From Clostridium sp. (GTDB lineage: Bacteria > Bacillota > Clostridia > Clostridiales > Clostridiaceae), in contig JARLHR010000045.1 of assembly GCA_031292145.1 (NCBI GenBank), positions 1 through 64,000 of the forward strand: a stretch of 64,000 nucleotides of DNA. The letters run 5' to 3'. The position numbers were made by a program, and so were the translations under genes. Under the pieces are notes generated by a model, which saw only the letters and a list, made by a program, of their open reading frames with translations, had not been told where the DNA came from and searched no databases. Positions within the stretch are counted from its first letter, which is position 1, and each line of letters opens with the position of its first letter. Below are positions 25,248-34,695 of this stretch, piece after piece.

Positions 25248-28200
25248 ATGAGAGATTATATTAATACAAGTATAGAAAAAATAAGACAAGCAATGGATAA
25301 TAATAAATTAGTTATTTTTGTTGGAGCAGGAGTATCAGCAAATTCAAAATGCCCATCTTGGAGTGAATTAATTGAAAAATTTGCGGATGAATTAGGCATA
25401 CAACAATCAGAAAGAAACAATTCTACAGAATATTTTCTTAAAATTCCTCAATATTACTATATTGAAAGAGGGGAAAAGGAATATTTTGATATTATCAACG
25501 ATGTTTTTGATAATCCTAATAATATTCCTGTTCCTAATGCAATAAATAAAATATTGTTTGAATTAAATCCATCGGTTGTTGTAACAACTAACTTTGATGA
25601 ACTATTAGAAAAAACAATATTGTCAGAAGGACGATTTTATACAGTTATTAAGCAAGATAAAGATTTACCGTATAGTCTCAATGACAATTTAGTGATAAAA
25701 ATGCATGGAGATGTTAAATTAAAAAATATAGTCTTAAAGGAAGAAGATTATTTAAATTATTCGAATAAGTTTCCGTTAATTGAAAATTATTTGAAAGGAT
25801 TATTTTCAACAAAAACTATTCTATTTGTTGGTTATTCAGCTAATGACCCAGATTTTAAACTAATATTTAATTGGGTAAAAGAACAATTAAAGGGGCATTT
25901 TCAACCTGCATATTTACTAGAGACTGAAAAAGAACAAGAACGTTTAGAATTTAATTATTATAAGGATAGAGGCATTAATATCCTTTTTTATAAAGAAATT
26001 GAGAATGACATAAAAAAATTATTTGGAGACAGTTTTGAAAAAAGCTTAATTGATAAAAGAGGACAGCATCTTCATAAGTTTTTGAGGTATATAAAAGAAT
26101 ATAGGGTAGAGAGTAATTTTGTTGATGACATCTTTAATAAGTTAAAGATATTTGAAGGATTAAATGCAATAATGCCTGAAGATATAATTAATCAATTAAA
26201 GAAAGAATATAAGTGTTTTAATATTAAGTACAATGTTCTATATATAAACAAAGAAAAATGTAATTACTTAAATGTTTTGCAAGAAAAAATAAAAGAATAT
26301 TTGAATAAAAATGATGGTATATCTTCTGAGCAAGCTTTGATGGAAATTATTAAGCAAAATAAAAAAATAATAGAAATATTTAAAATTTTGCAAAAAGCTT
26401 CAATCAAAGCAATACAGGTGAGTGAATGTACTTATACTAAAGAAATACTATTAGAAGATTATATAAAATTAGATAAAGATGAGTACGATAGATTGTTAAA
26501 GGAATTTGATTTCAAAGAGCTGGAAAGAAGGCTCCATTATTATTTAGAAGATATTCAATTTGATAACAATGAATATTTATATTTAAGAAAAGCGTATTAT
26601 TTATATAGAATAGGAAGATGTTTGGAATCTTATATGATACTAAAGAAAATTTCAATACAATGTTATAGTAATAAAAAATATTTATTATGGTATATAGCTA
26701 TATTTAATATGAAGTATTTAAGTGGAAAATTAATTCATGAACAATATACGACAGGAAGAAATTTTGAATTGAATTTTAAGAAGGCTTTAGATGAAATAGA
26801 AAAAATAAATTTAGAAGAAGAAGTAAAAAAACTTCCTCAAAACATTCAAAAGAAGATAAAGTATATAAGTGAATTAATTTCAATTGATTTATTCAATCAA
26901 AAGATACAAGAAATACAAGAAATAATAACTGAAATTAAGAAAGATAAGAGTCTGTTAGAAAGTGGTGGAGATTCATATAATGAAAATATATATAAATTAT
27001 ACTATAAGATACAAACTTTAAATAATTTCATACAGAAAAATTACCTTACTATAGCACATATAAAAAATATATCAAAAATTTTCTCAATATTTAGTGAAGG
27101 CATAATTGTTAATTATAGTGTAAAAGGAAATTCAAATAAATGGTTTGGTGATTCGCCTAAAGTTGACAAATTTGATGATTTTGATATTGAAATGATGCTA
27201 AATTATACAACTAATAAAGAACTAAAAAGCTTTATTGAAGAAAATGGAATAAATAAATTGAACGTAAATAAAGAAAGTATTTACTATTTACTTACTATAT
27301 TTGAAAACTTAACAAAGTTTAATAAAATAGATATTAAAAATTTAAGTAATATAATAGACAATATGCTTACTTTACTATCCTATAGTGATATATCTAAGCA
27401 AAAATTCGAAAGTATAATGAATTATTGCATAACGCTCCTAAAAATGAATGTATTAACAATAGAAAATTTGGAAAACTTAAATATATTTATCGTTATGATA
27501 TATAAAAATGATAAAGAACTCGTAGAATTAAATTCGTTGATTCTCTTTTTAAAAGAATACATTAATAGATATAATAGTAAAGAACTCAATATTTTTTCGT
27601 TTGATGCAGTGAAAAACCTACTATTCTTAAATATTTGTTATATTTGTAATGAAAAAGAAGTAAGTTTAGACAGTGAGAATGAAATTAGAAATTTTATAAA
27701 TACTTATTTAAAGGATATAAAAGCTAAAACGCATGAAAAAGATTATAAAATAGAATATATTATCGCTAATTTTCTGATACCTTTATTAAGTATTATTGAA
27801 GAGGAAAATATAAAAACAAATATATTAGATTCAATAAAAGAATTAATACAGTATTTTAAGATATTAAAAAGACCTGAAGTATATTTAAAAATAGAGTATT
27901 ACGTACTTTTGCGTGATATACTTGAAATAGAGTATGAAGAGAAAAAACAATTTATTATAAATCTTAATCAACATTTTAATGAAAGATTAGAATATGAGAA
28001 AAAAGGTGGTTTTAGTTCCAATGATTATAGTAAAATGTATGCTAATATGTTAATGAGCTTAATCTTAGAAAAGAAAATTGAATATGACTCAGTTAAAGAT
28101 ATATGCAGCGATATTAAGAATGAAAATAATATGTTTAGTTTTTTTGCCGAACCAGATAGCTTTGATTACAATAATTTTGAAAGTGATTGGTTAATGGAAA

Positions 28201-28361
28201 TAAGCGATAATTCAATAAAAGAACTAGCTAAGAATAAAACTATAGTTAGTAAAATAATTTCTGTATTATTGAAAAAATTAGATGAAAACAATATAAATAA
28301 AGACTTGAAAAGAAAAATATTGATAATAATAAAAGAAATTCTGTTAGAAAAAGAAGAATAA
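25248..28361 (+). CDS. dsr2: Defence-associated sirtuin, DSR2-like
   Basis: This protein of about 1037 aa has an N-terminal SIR2 NADase domain: FVGAGVS at 24-30, TTNFDELLE from 114, KMHGD from about 151 and FVGYSANDPDF from about 193, so the catalytic Asn and His are kept. Two features agree with Bacillus DSR2: the LKEEDYLNY and NWVKEQLK segments, and the end FFAEPDSFDYNNFESDWL, which parallels the C-terminus of that protein. Between them lies a long all-helical sensor region. DSR2 is activated by phage tail-tube protein and depletes NAD, killing the infected cell. The best-placed start is the ATG at 25248, after GAAGG. A terminator follows directly, so it is a single-gene unit. Confidence 0.88.
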   Translation: MRDYINTSIEKIRQAMDNNKLVIFVGAGVSANSKCPSWSELIEKFADELGIQQSERNNSTEYFLKIPQYYYIERGEKEYFDIINDVFDNPNNIPVPNAINKILFELNPSVVVTTNFDELLEKTILSEGRFYTVIKQDKDLPYSLNDNLVIKMHGDVKLKNIVLKEEDYLNYSNKFPLIENYLKGLFSTKTILFVGYSANDPDFKLIFNWVKEQLKGHFQPAYLLETEKEQERLEFNYYKDRGINILFYKEIENDIKKLFGDSFEKSLIDKRGQHLHKFLRYIKEYRVESNFVDDIFNKLKIFEGLNAIMPEDIINQLKKEYKCFNIKYNVLYINKEKCNYLNVLQEKIKEYLNKNDGISSEQALMEIIKQNKKIIEIFKILQKASIKAIQVSECTYTKEILLEDYIKLDKDEYDRLLKEFDFKELERRLHYYLEDIQFDNNEYLYLRKAYYLYRIGRCLESYMILKKISIQCYSNKKYLLWYIAIFNMKYLSGKLIHEQYTTGRNFELNFKKALDEIEKINLEEEVKKLPQNIQKKIKYISELISIDLFNQKIQEIQEIITEIKKDKSLLESGGDSYNENIYKLYYKIQTLNNFIQKNYLTIAHIKNISKIFSIFSEGIIVNYSVKGNSNKWFGDSPKVDKFDDFDIEMMLNYTTNKELKSFIEENGINKLNVNKESIYYLLTIFENLTKFNKIDIKNLSNIIDNMLTLLSYSDISKQKFESIMNYCITLLKMNVLTIENLENLNIFIVMIYKNDKELVELNSLILFLKEYINRYNSKELNIFSFDAVKNLLFLNICYICNEKEVSLDSENEIRNFINTYLKDIKAKTHEKDYKIEYIIANFLIPLLSIIEEENIKTNILDSIKELIQYFKILKRPEVYLKIEYYVLLRDILEIEYEEKKQFIINLNQHFNERLEYEKKGGFSSNDYSKMYANMLMSLILEKKIEYDSVKDICSDIKNENNMFSFFAEPDSFDYNNFESDWLMEISDNSIKELAKNKTIVSKIISVLLKKLDENNINKDLKRKILIIIKEILLEKEE

Positions 28362-28374
28362 AAATGTATAAGGA

Positions 28375-28411
28375 AAGATGGAAATGCTTAAAAACTCCAT
28401 CTTCTTTTTTG
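28375..28411 (+). terminator. Terminator of dsr2
   Basis: AAGATGGA and TCCATCTTCTTTTTT pair around a 13-nt loop, 13 nt past the dsr2 stop codon. Confidence 0.85.
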
Positions 28412-28414
28412 TGA

Positions 28415-28427
28415 AATAAAATCGATA
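28415..28427. repeat. Cassette-boundary motif copy 1
   Basis: AATAAAATCGATA lies directly after the dsr2 terminator. The same 13-mer is at 32879-32891, and a two-mismatch copy (AATAAAATCGTTA) is at 37299-37311, each placed after a T-run at a gene boundary. Confidence 0.4.
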
Positions 28428-28553
28428 GTTTAACGCTATAATGTTTGAATCAAAATGCTAGAAACAATACCTCATAAATTTATTTTAATTTATATTATGT
28501 AATTACTATATTATAATAATTGTATAATATAAATAAAATAATGGGGAAATGTC

Positions 28554-29948
28554 ATGATTAAAGATACAGTATCATATAAGGGTGAAACCATAATTACAAC
28601 TTATCATAGAGGATTTGATTTAGAACTTTATACTCGCAAATTTATAAAAATTGAAAAGCTAGGACATTTTAATCTAAAATTTGAAGAAATTTTTGTTGAG
28701 GAGGAAGATATTAAAAATATAGAAAATTGGCATTGGAAAATAGAAGGAGTGCTAGATACAAATAATTCAATGAATCCGTATAAGGAATCGGCTTGTGCAC
28801 GCATGGAACAATTTGTTAGTCTGGCAAAACCTAAATGTCTTTTTCATTTTAAAGATAAATATATGTTAAAAATAGATATTGAAACTTTTAAACAAATATG
28901 TGATTTTACAAGAAAATATGTGGGGATTGATTTTATAGAAAATCCTATGTGTTTTGGAAATACTTTGATATATGAACCCTATGAAGCAGAGATTAGAGGC
29001 GGGAGTTTGAATGGAATCACTGTAAGGAATATGCAAGGGGTAACAATGATAATTGTTCATTTTAAATTGGATGGAATTATAGTATGTACAAAGATTATAT
29101 CAAGTGTAGATGAGCTAGTAGGAAATAACGTAGAAATAGTATCTGACCAAAATTGGAATAGTCATGATATAGAGATGTATTCTAATGGAAAACTTATATA
29201 CTTAAAAAGAGATATAATGTATATGGGAAAATTAGATATGGGTATAACTACTTATGGTAGAAGTTATAATATAGAATTAGACAAGCTTGGTGTAGATTTT
29301 GTAGTCGAAGAAAATACATATAGTGAGCGAATTATTGTTGAAGAAGATAAAGAGAATTTGAAAGAAATAATAGATAAATCGAATAATGAAATAAAACAAA
29401 AAATATTCAAAAATAGATTAGATTCAAGTTTTTTATTTATTAAACCAGGAGAAATAAAAAAGGCAATGAACTATATTTACAATGAGATACGTAGGAGTAG
29501 TGACGAAATTTGGATATTTGACCCTTATTTTGCTGATGAAAAGGGTATATATTCATCAATAGATTGGATAAGAATTTTAGTGTTTTGCAATACTACTGCC
29601 AGACACATAGTATTTTTTAATAAAATCAAGGAGGAGTCAATTAATAGTTATCTGACACCAGATGAATTTGTAAGAATTGTAAAATCAGATAAAGAAATTA
29701 AAAAGAAAAAAGGTAATGATATAGTATTAGGGATTAATTTTTATCAAATTAGTACATATATTCATGATAGATTTATATTTATAAAAAAAGAAGATGTAAT
29801 TGAATGTATAACTATAGGAACATCTCTTAATTCATTAAATAGCAATTATTATAGTATAAAAAGATTAAGCCATACGTGTTCAAAATCGGTTTTTGATGAA
29901 TTAAAAAAGCTAACTAATAATAATATTATTTCCCAAAATGGATTATAG
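28554..29948 (+). CDS. PLD-like protein, first gene of a two-gene putative defence unit
   Basis: In this 464-aa protein residues 1-290 are beta-rich and unrecognised. The C-terminal third resembles a phospholipase-D-type module: DEIWIFDPYFADEKG, then IHDRFIFIKK and GTSLNSLNSNYYS. The HDRF...GTSLN arrangement is a variant of the HxK(x)4D...GS motif, with Arg in place of Lys. PLD-fold modules act as nucleases or lipases in several phage-defence proteins. GGGG lies before the ATG (ATGGGGAAATGTC). Its stop is 9 bp before the next gene, so the pair is one operon with a single terminator at 31271-31295. The function is inferred from context only. Confidence 0.6.
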   Translation: MIKDTVSYKGETIITTYHRGFDLELYTRKFIKIEKLGHFNLKFEEIFVEEEDIKNIENWHWKIEGVLDTNNSMNPYKESACARMEQFVSLAKPKCLFHFKDKYMLKIDIETFKQICDFTRKYVGIDFIENPMCFGNTLIYEPYEAEIRGGSLNGITVRNMQGVTMIIVHFKLDGIIVCTKIISSVDELVGNNVEIVSDQNWNSHDIEMYSNGKLIYLKRDIMYMGKLDMGITTYGRSYNIELDKLGVDFVVEENTYSERIIVEEDKENLKEIIDKSNNEIKQKIFKNRLDSSFLFIKPGEIKKAMNYIYNEIRRSSDEIWIFDPYFADEKGIYSSIDWIRILVFCNTTARHIVFFNKIKEESINSYLTPDEFVRIVKSDKEIKKKKGNDIVLGINFYQISTYIHDRFIFIKKEDVIECITIGTSLNSLNSNYYSIKRLSHTCSKSVFDELKKLTNNNIISQNGL

Positions 29949-29957
29949 GAGAATGTC

Positions 29958-31241
29958 ATGAATAGAAAAATTGTCAATTTGAAAACAATGAATATATTAT
30001 CTGATGTAATAATTCAAAATTTGAATCAAGTGAATATTTGTTTTAATTCAAGAGAGAAATTAAAGGAAATATTTAAAAATAAGGATGTATTATTACTTAT
30101 TGAGGAGTTTGAGATTTTCATAAATAATTTATCTAAAGATTATAATAAGAAAAAACCAAGATTTACAGCAATTTTTATTCTAACATTATTAATATATAGA
30201 ATTAAAGATGAACAAAACATATTTATAGGAGTTAAAAATCATAATTTAGGAAGATTACTATATGGAGGAATCTCGGCTCTTTTAAGTGGAAAATGTAATG
30301 ATTTTTCACTTAATATTGAATTTAATACGTCTAAATACAGTAATAAGTATGAATTTATATCTAAAATTAGATTATCACAATTTTGCAAGATTAATACAGA
30401 GATTATGGAAATAGTAAAATATATTTATGTAAATTATAATCTAGATTTTAAAAGGTTAGCTTTAAACGATAAATCAAAATTTATTTTGCTTAACATGTGT
30501 AATAATATTTTTAGTATTAAGGTATCAATGGATTTTATAAATTCATTATTAGGTAGCTCTGATGAACTAAATAGGAATATAGGTTTTTACCTTATTACAG
30601 CAAAATTAAAATTTAGTATGGAAAAAAAGGAGCATATAAGACATTGCAAAAAAATAGGGATTAAGAAAAATGGCATTGGTATTGTTGAAATTAATAAAAT
30701 TATAAATGAAGATTTGAAATTGATAGAAAATTGTTTGAAAATGTGCGACGCTAAAACAAAAGTATCACTAGTCACAAATTATTTATTATCTGAAAAACCT
30801 TCTATAAATTTATTTTATAAATTATTATTAGAACCTAAATCACAAAAATATGTTATTGAGGAAATCGGGAAAATAGATAAATTCAGGAGACTAGAAGATG
30901 TATATTACTACTTAAAAACAATTCATCATAAATCGGAAAAAATGAAAAAAGGTTATTATAATAGACAGCCGTTATACGATGCAATTATAGAGTTAATTAT
31001 AATTATTTTTAGAAATAATATTGCTATCTATCAGTGGTCAGATTTAGAAGATGAAATATTCCAAAAAATATGTTCGCTACTTATTAAATCTTCAAAAGAA
31101 AAGATGAGAATAAGATTGCTAAAAGTAAAGAGAAATCTAATGACAAAAAAAATAGATGAATTGGTTCGATTTGATATATATATAGAAGATAAAAGAAAAG
31201 AGGAAATAGCTAATGGAATGTTGAAATATTTGAATTATTAA
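29958..31241 (+). CDS. Unrecognised helical protein, partner of the PLD-like protein
   Basis: This 427-aa protein is rich in Lys, Ile, Asn and Leu and predicted helical throughout, like a helical-repeat scaffold (FILTLLIYRIKDEQN, SMDFINSLLGSSDELNRNIGFYL, LKMCDAKTKVSLVTNYLLSEK). No catalytic motif, membrane segment or signal peptide is seen. The ribosome site is TAGGAG, at the very end of the upstream gene, so translation is coupled. Within a defence block such a partner would be a sensor or regulator of the PLD-like effector; this is inference. I know no named family for it. Confidence 0.55.
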   Translation: MNRKIVNLKTMNILSDVIIQNLNQVNICFNSREKLKEIFKNKDVLLLIEEFEIFINNLSKDYNKKKPRFTAIFILTLLIYRIKDEQNIFIGVKNHNLGRLLYGGISALLSGKCNDFSLNIEFNTSKYSNKYEFISKIRLSQFCKINTEIMEIVKYIYVNYNLDFKRLALNDKSKFILLNMCNNIFSIKVSMDFINSLLGSSDELNRNIGFYLITAKLKFSMEKKEHIRHCKKIGIKKNGIGIVEINKIINEDLKLIENCLKMCDAKTKVSLVTNYLLSEKPSINLFYKLLLEPKSQKYVIEEIGKIDKFRRLEDVYYYLKTIHHKSEKMKKGYYNRQPLYDAIIELIIIIFRNNIAIYQWSDLEDEIFQKICSLLIKSSKEKMRIRLLKVKRNLMTKKIDELVRFDIYIEDKRKEEIANGMLKYLNY

Positions 31242-31270
31242 AACATAAATCATATTCATTGAAAATGTAA

Positions 31271-31295
31271 GGTGCTATAAATAGCATCTTTTTTT
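31271..31295 (+). terminator. Terminator of the PLD two-gene unit
   Basis: GGTGCTAT and ATAGCATC pair, followed by TTTTTTT, 30 nt past the stop codon. Confidence 0.85.
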
Positions 31296-31583
31296 GGTTT
31301 GTGTACTAGAAGTACACAAGAATGATATTTTTGATGAAAATTTTAAGTTGATAAATTTGTTGTAAATTAATAAGAATAATTTTGGAATTTGAAGAGTACT
31401 AACGGTTTTAGGCATAGAGAAGAGTTTAGTTTAGTATATGTGTATACTAATATATTTAACAGTAGTAAGAAGCTATTAAAGATACATTTTGTTACTTATA
31501 TAGTTAATTTATTACATAAATTGAGTTTGTTTGAGAATTATGGTAATATTATCTGAGTAATTATATAAAAGGGAGTAAGATAG

Positions 31584-32624
31584 ATGGATAATGAAAAACG
31601 TTTTTCTAATATTGAACGGAAATATGATTCAGAAGGTAAAGATATTGAATTTATAAAATCTATGATAAAGAAAAGTATTAAAGACAAAAATAAAGATAAC
31701 GAGGAATTTGAAAATAGCCTTGAACATAAAGAATTAGTTGAAGAAATAAATTTTTTGAAAAAATATGAAGAGCAAAAGCGAGAAGAAATAATTAAGAGTG
31801 AAGCTGAAACTGAAATTTCAATATCAGAAAAAAAAGAAATAATAGAGATAATTTCCGAAAAGTTACCGTCTATAGTGTCAAAACAAATATCTGAAATAAT
31901 TAATGAATTAAATAAAAAAGTAGTTGATGATAGAAAGGCATTAAAAGAAAGTGTTGAAAAGTTTAAGTCATATAATGATGATATAAAAAAAGATTTGAAA
32001 GGAAAGGAAAAAACTTCAAAAACAATAAGTTCTGTTATGATAGCTATAACGTTTTTGTGGCAATTACCAGGTAAATGGAAGGAAAATATAGTGGCACAAC
32101 AAATAATAAGCATAGATTCAAATGTATTTAAAATAGTTTGGGCAATTGCTTTAATAATATGCTTATTTGTATTGATTTTGTATAAGACAAGAGAAGCAGA
32201 CTATAATAAGAAAGCAGAAGAATATGAAAATGAGTTTTTTCAAGAGGAAATTTTTCAAGAATTTGTGTATGGACATAATGACGAAAGCTTTAATAAAAAA
32301 GATTTGATAAGCTATATTAAATATTATCTTATAAGAAGGCAAAAAGATTTAGTCATTAGGAAAAGTATTAAAAGGAGGTTTTTTCCTGGAATTACTATAA
32401 ATGATAAAATTACAGGTGTTTTCAAGTATAGTACAAGTTCTTATCTACTTGAAAGTTTAGCTGATTTAATTATAGAAAAAGCGTTAATAAAAGGTGCGAT
32501 AATTAAGAAAGATACTAAAAGCTTTTTAGATAGATATGAATTTGGCGAGTACAGAAATGAGATTGATTTTACAGATATGAGTAAGACAAGGCTTTATGAT
32601 TTTGATAATATTGTGGCTAAATAA
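31584..32624 (+). CDS. Coiled-coil membrane protein, unrecognised
   Basis: In this 346-aa protein residues 1-145 are charged and heptad-like (long coiled coil). Two hydrophobic segments follow at about 151-166 (ISSVMIAITFLWQ) and 183-203 (IVWAIALIICLFVLILY), then a cytoplasmic basic domain with KSIKRRFFPGITINDKITG and a conserved-looking LLESLADLIIEKALIKG. The layout (coiled coil, two membrane helices, soluble tail) recalls membrane-effector or anchoring proteins in defence islands, but no family name applies. The start follows AAAAGGGAG. It is monocistronic. Confidence 0.55.
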   Translation: MDNEKRFSNIERKYDSEGKDIEFIKSMIKKSIKDKNKDNEEFENSLEHKELVEEINFLKKYEEQKREEIIKSEAETEISISEKKEIIEIISEKLPSIVSKQISEIINELNKKVVDDRKALKESVEKFKSYNDDIKKDLKGKEKTSKTISSVMIAITFLWQLPGKWKENIVAQQIISIDSNVFKIVWAIALIICLFVLILYKTREADYNKKAEEYENEFFQEEIFQEFVYGHNDESFNKKDLISYIKYYLIRRQKDLVIRKSIKRRFFPGITINDKITGVFKYSTSSYLLESLADLIIEKALIKGAIIKKDTKSFLDRYEFGEYRNEIDFTDMSKTRLYDFDNIVAK

Positions 32625-33099
32625 GATTATGCCAATATATTGAGTAATGAGATTTATTGTTATATTAAATAAAAAAAGAATACAATCTATTTAGTTTGTA
32701 TTAAGTAATATCATAAATATTGCTAGATAGAATTAATAATAATGGCTAGGGATAATTTAAATTCCTAGTCTTGTTTTGTGGAATTATTAGAAATTTTTAC
32801 CTATATTGGATATAATGCGGTTAAATATGTAATTGGATATGTCCATTTGGTAGGGGGATAAAACCTCTTTTTTAATGTAATAAAATCGATATTTAATAAG
32901 GATTAAATGTTAATAATAATGAACATGGGAAACATATCATAAGTGAGTGTGTAAAGCAGATTAACGTTCGAAGATAGTTTATTATTTTTAGTTGATAATT
33001 TTGGGTAAATATTTTAAATTTGGATATAAGTATATAACTGTTTATGATATAATTATTACAGATAATTACAATAATTTATATTATAAAAGGGAGATACAA
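32625..33099. other. Gene-free stretch before the second SIR2 gene
   Basis: No gene is supported over these 475 bases. It contains a weak terminator-like GGGGGATAAAACCTC with a T-run at about 32855-32874, followed by copy 2 of the boundary motif (32879-32891). Promoter-like TATAAT-type sequences lie at about 33047-33053, 50 bp before the gene start. Confidence 0.5.
32879..32891. repeat. Cassette-boundary motif copy 2
   Basis: AATAAAATCGATA is identical to the copy at 28415-28427 and again lies a few bases after a T-run. Confidence 0.4.
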
Positions 33100-34506
33100 A
33101 TGAGCACAGAATTAATAACCGAAGAAATAGAAAATAAAGAGATAATAAATGAAGAGTTAAGTAGAGAGTTTGTACTGGAGAAGCTTTTTAACTCATATAA
33201 TTATGGAAACTTAGGAATGTTTATAGGTGCTGGATTTTCAAAAGCTACAATTAATAACAATAGTAATAATAAGAAGGCATTAAATTGGCTTGAATTAATA
33301 AAGAGTGTAAGTGAAAATTTAGGGTTAGATTTTCCAGAGGATAAGAATATAATAGGTATTTCGTTACCTGAATTAGCAACTAAGCTGTGTATAGAATTAC
33401 AAAAGAAGGAAAATATCAGTTATTTGGATGCTAAAATTAAATTTAAGAATGAAATATGTGATATATCAAACTGGCTACCAAATGAAGAAACAGTGGTTGA
33501 ATATAGGAAAATATTTGATATTATAGACCCTCATTGGATTATCACAACAAATTATGATTTAGTGTTAGAAACAATACTCACAGGAAAATGTAAAAGCTTG
33601 AGTCCGTTTAATTATTTATCTGCTCCAAAAGGAATTATTCCTATATATCATATACATGGGACAAGGTTAGATAATGATTCGATAATTATTACTCAAGATG
33701 ATTATATTCCACTTTTTAGACCTAATGAGTATAGGCAATCTAAGCTGGCTATGACAATTAGAGAATCAACAACATTAGTTCTTGGATATGGTTTGGGTGA
33801 TATGAATGTTTTATCAGCACTAGATTGGTCAAAAAATATTTACACACAAGAAAATGAGTATCCTTATGAAATTATACAGGTATTTTGGACATCATCGCCA
33901 AAAGAAAATCCATATAGAGATGAAAATGGAAATATAATAATAGAGATAGATGATTTAAAAAACTTTTTAGAGGAATTGGCTAGTTATTTATCATTGAAAA
34001 AAGAAGAATATGAAGCTAAGATGAATGAATTAGAGAATATTATAGGTAGATTAAATGGAGACGATGAGGAATTAGTAGAAAAATTTATGAATGAAGAAGA
34101 ATTTAGAAGTGATTTATTAAGATTAGTTTCTGAATTTGAGTATGAGATGATATATACATATATTGAATTTTTTACACGATGTATAAGCAGAGTAAGTCAA
34201 GAATATGCATATATTGACTTTAGTAAGTGCAATGATTGTTTGAAAATTCTGCTTGATGTATTAATTAATTATGAATATAAAAAGATGTCGCCTAAACTAT
34301 TTAAAATAATTGCAGAGGAATTGGATAAGGTTTTGAAGAATGTTTATACTTCAAGAATCAAATTTGCTAACGGATATAGTTGGAAGGCGACGGATACTTG
34401 GTTTGATAGAAGAGGTCAAATACCTAATGAAATGATAAAACAGTTGAAAAATTATTCTGAACAAAACAAATTACATAGACTAAATATGTTTGTTTGTGAC
34501 TTGTAA
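33100..34506 (+). CDS. SIR2-domain protein (second sirtuin of the island)
   Basis: This 468-aa protein has a SIR2-family NAD-binding core: MFIGAGFSKA at 40-49, WIITTNYDLVLE near 146-157, YHIHGT near 182 and LGYGLGDMN near 226, so catalytic Asn and His are present. The C-terminal 200 residues are helical and unassigned. It is a stand-alone SIR2 protein, much shorter than the DSR2 homologue and only distantly similar outside the motifs. A role as an NAD-consuming abortive-infection effector is likely from context. AAAAGGGAG precedes the ATG at 33100; an upstream in-frame start at 32992 has no ribosome site. A terminator follows at once. Confidence 0.8.
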   Translation: MSTELITEEIENKEIINEELSREFVLEKLFNSYNYGNLGMFIGAGFSKATINNNSNNKKALNWLELIKSVSENLGLDFPEDKNIIGISLPELATKLCIELQKKENISYLDAKIKFKNEICDISNWLPNEETVVEYRKIFDIIDPHWIITTNYDLVLETILTGKCKSLSPFNYLSAPKGIIPIYHIHGTRLDNDSIIITQDDYIPLFRPNEYRQSKLAMTIRESTTLVLGYGLGDMNVLSALDWSKNIYTQENEYPYEIIQVFWTSSPKENPYRDENGNIIIEIDDLKNFLEELASYLSLKKEEYEAKMNELENIIGRLNGDDEELVEKFMNEEEFRSDLLRLVSEFEYEMIYTYIEFFTRCISRVSQEYAYIDFSKCNDCLKILLDVLINYEYKKMSPKLFKIIAEELDKVLKNVYTSRIKFANGYSWKATDTWFDRRGQIPNEMIKQLKNYSEQNKLHRLNMFVCDL

Positions 34507-34518
34507 AGCTAAAAATGG

Positions 34519-34566
34519 AGCTGTTGCTAACGGATTTTAATCCGCTAATGTGACAGCTACTTTTAT
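34519..34566 (+). terminator. Terminator of the second SIR2 gene
   Basis: AGCTGT and ACAGCT close a long hairpin with an inner CTAACGGATT/AATCCGCTA-type helix. A T-rich tail follows, 12 nt past the stop codon. Confidence 0.75.
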
Positions 34567-34695
34567 TTTGTATTAAATTATAATTATATGCGAATGAATT
34601 GTATAATTATAATAAGTTTTTTGAAAAAGCATTAGTAATATGTTAATATGAGATTTATGAAAATTTTGTAAATAAGTTATGGGGGAAGATTAACA

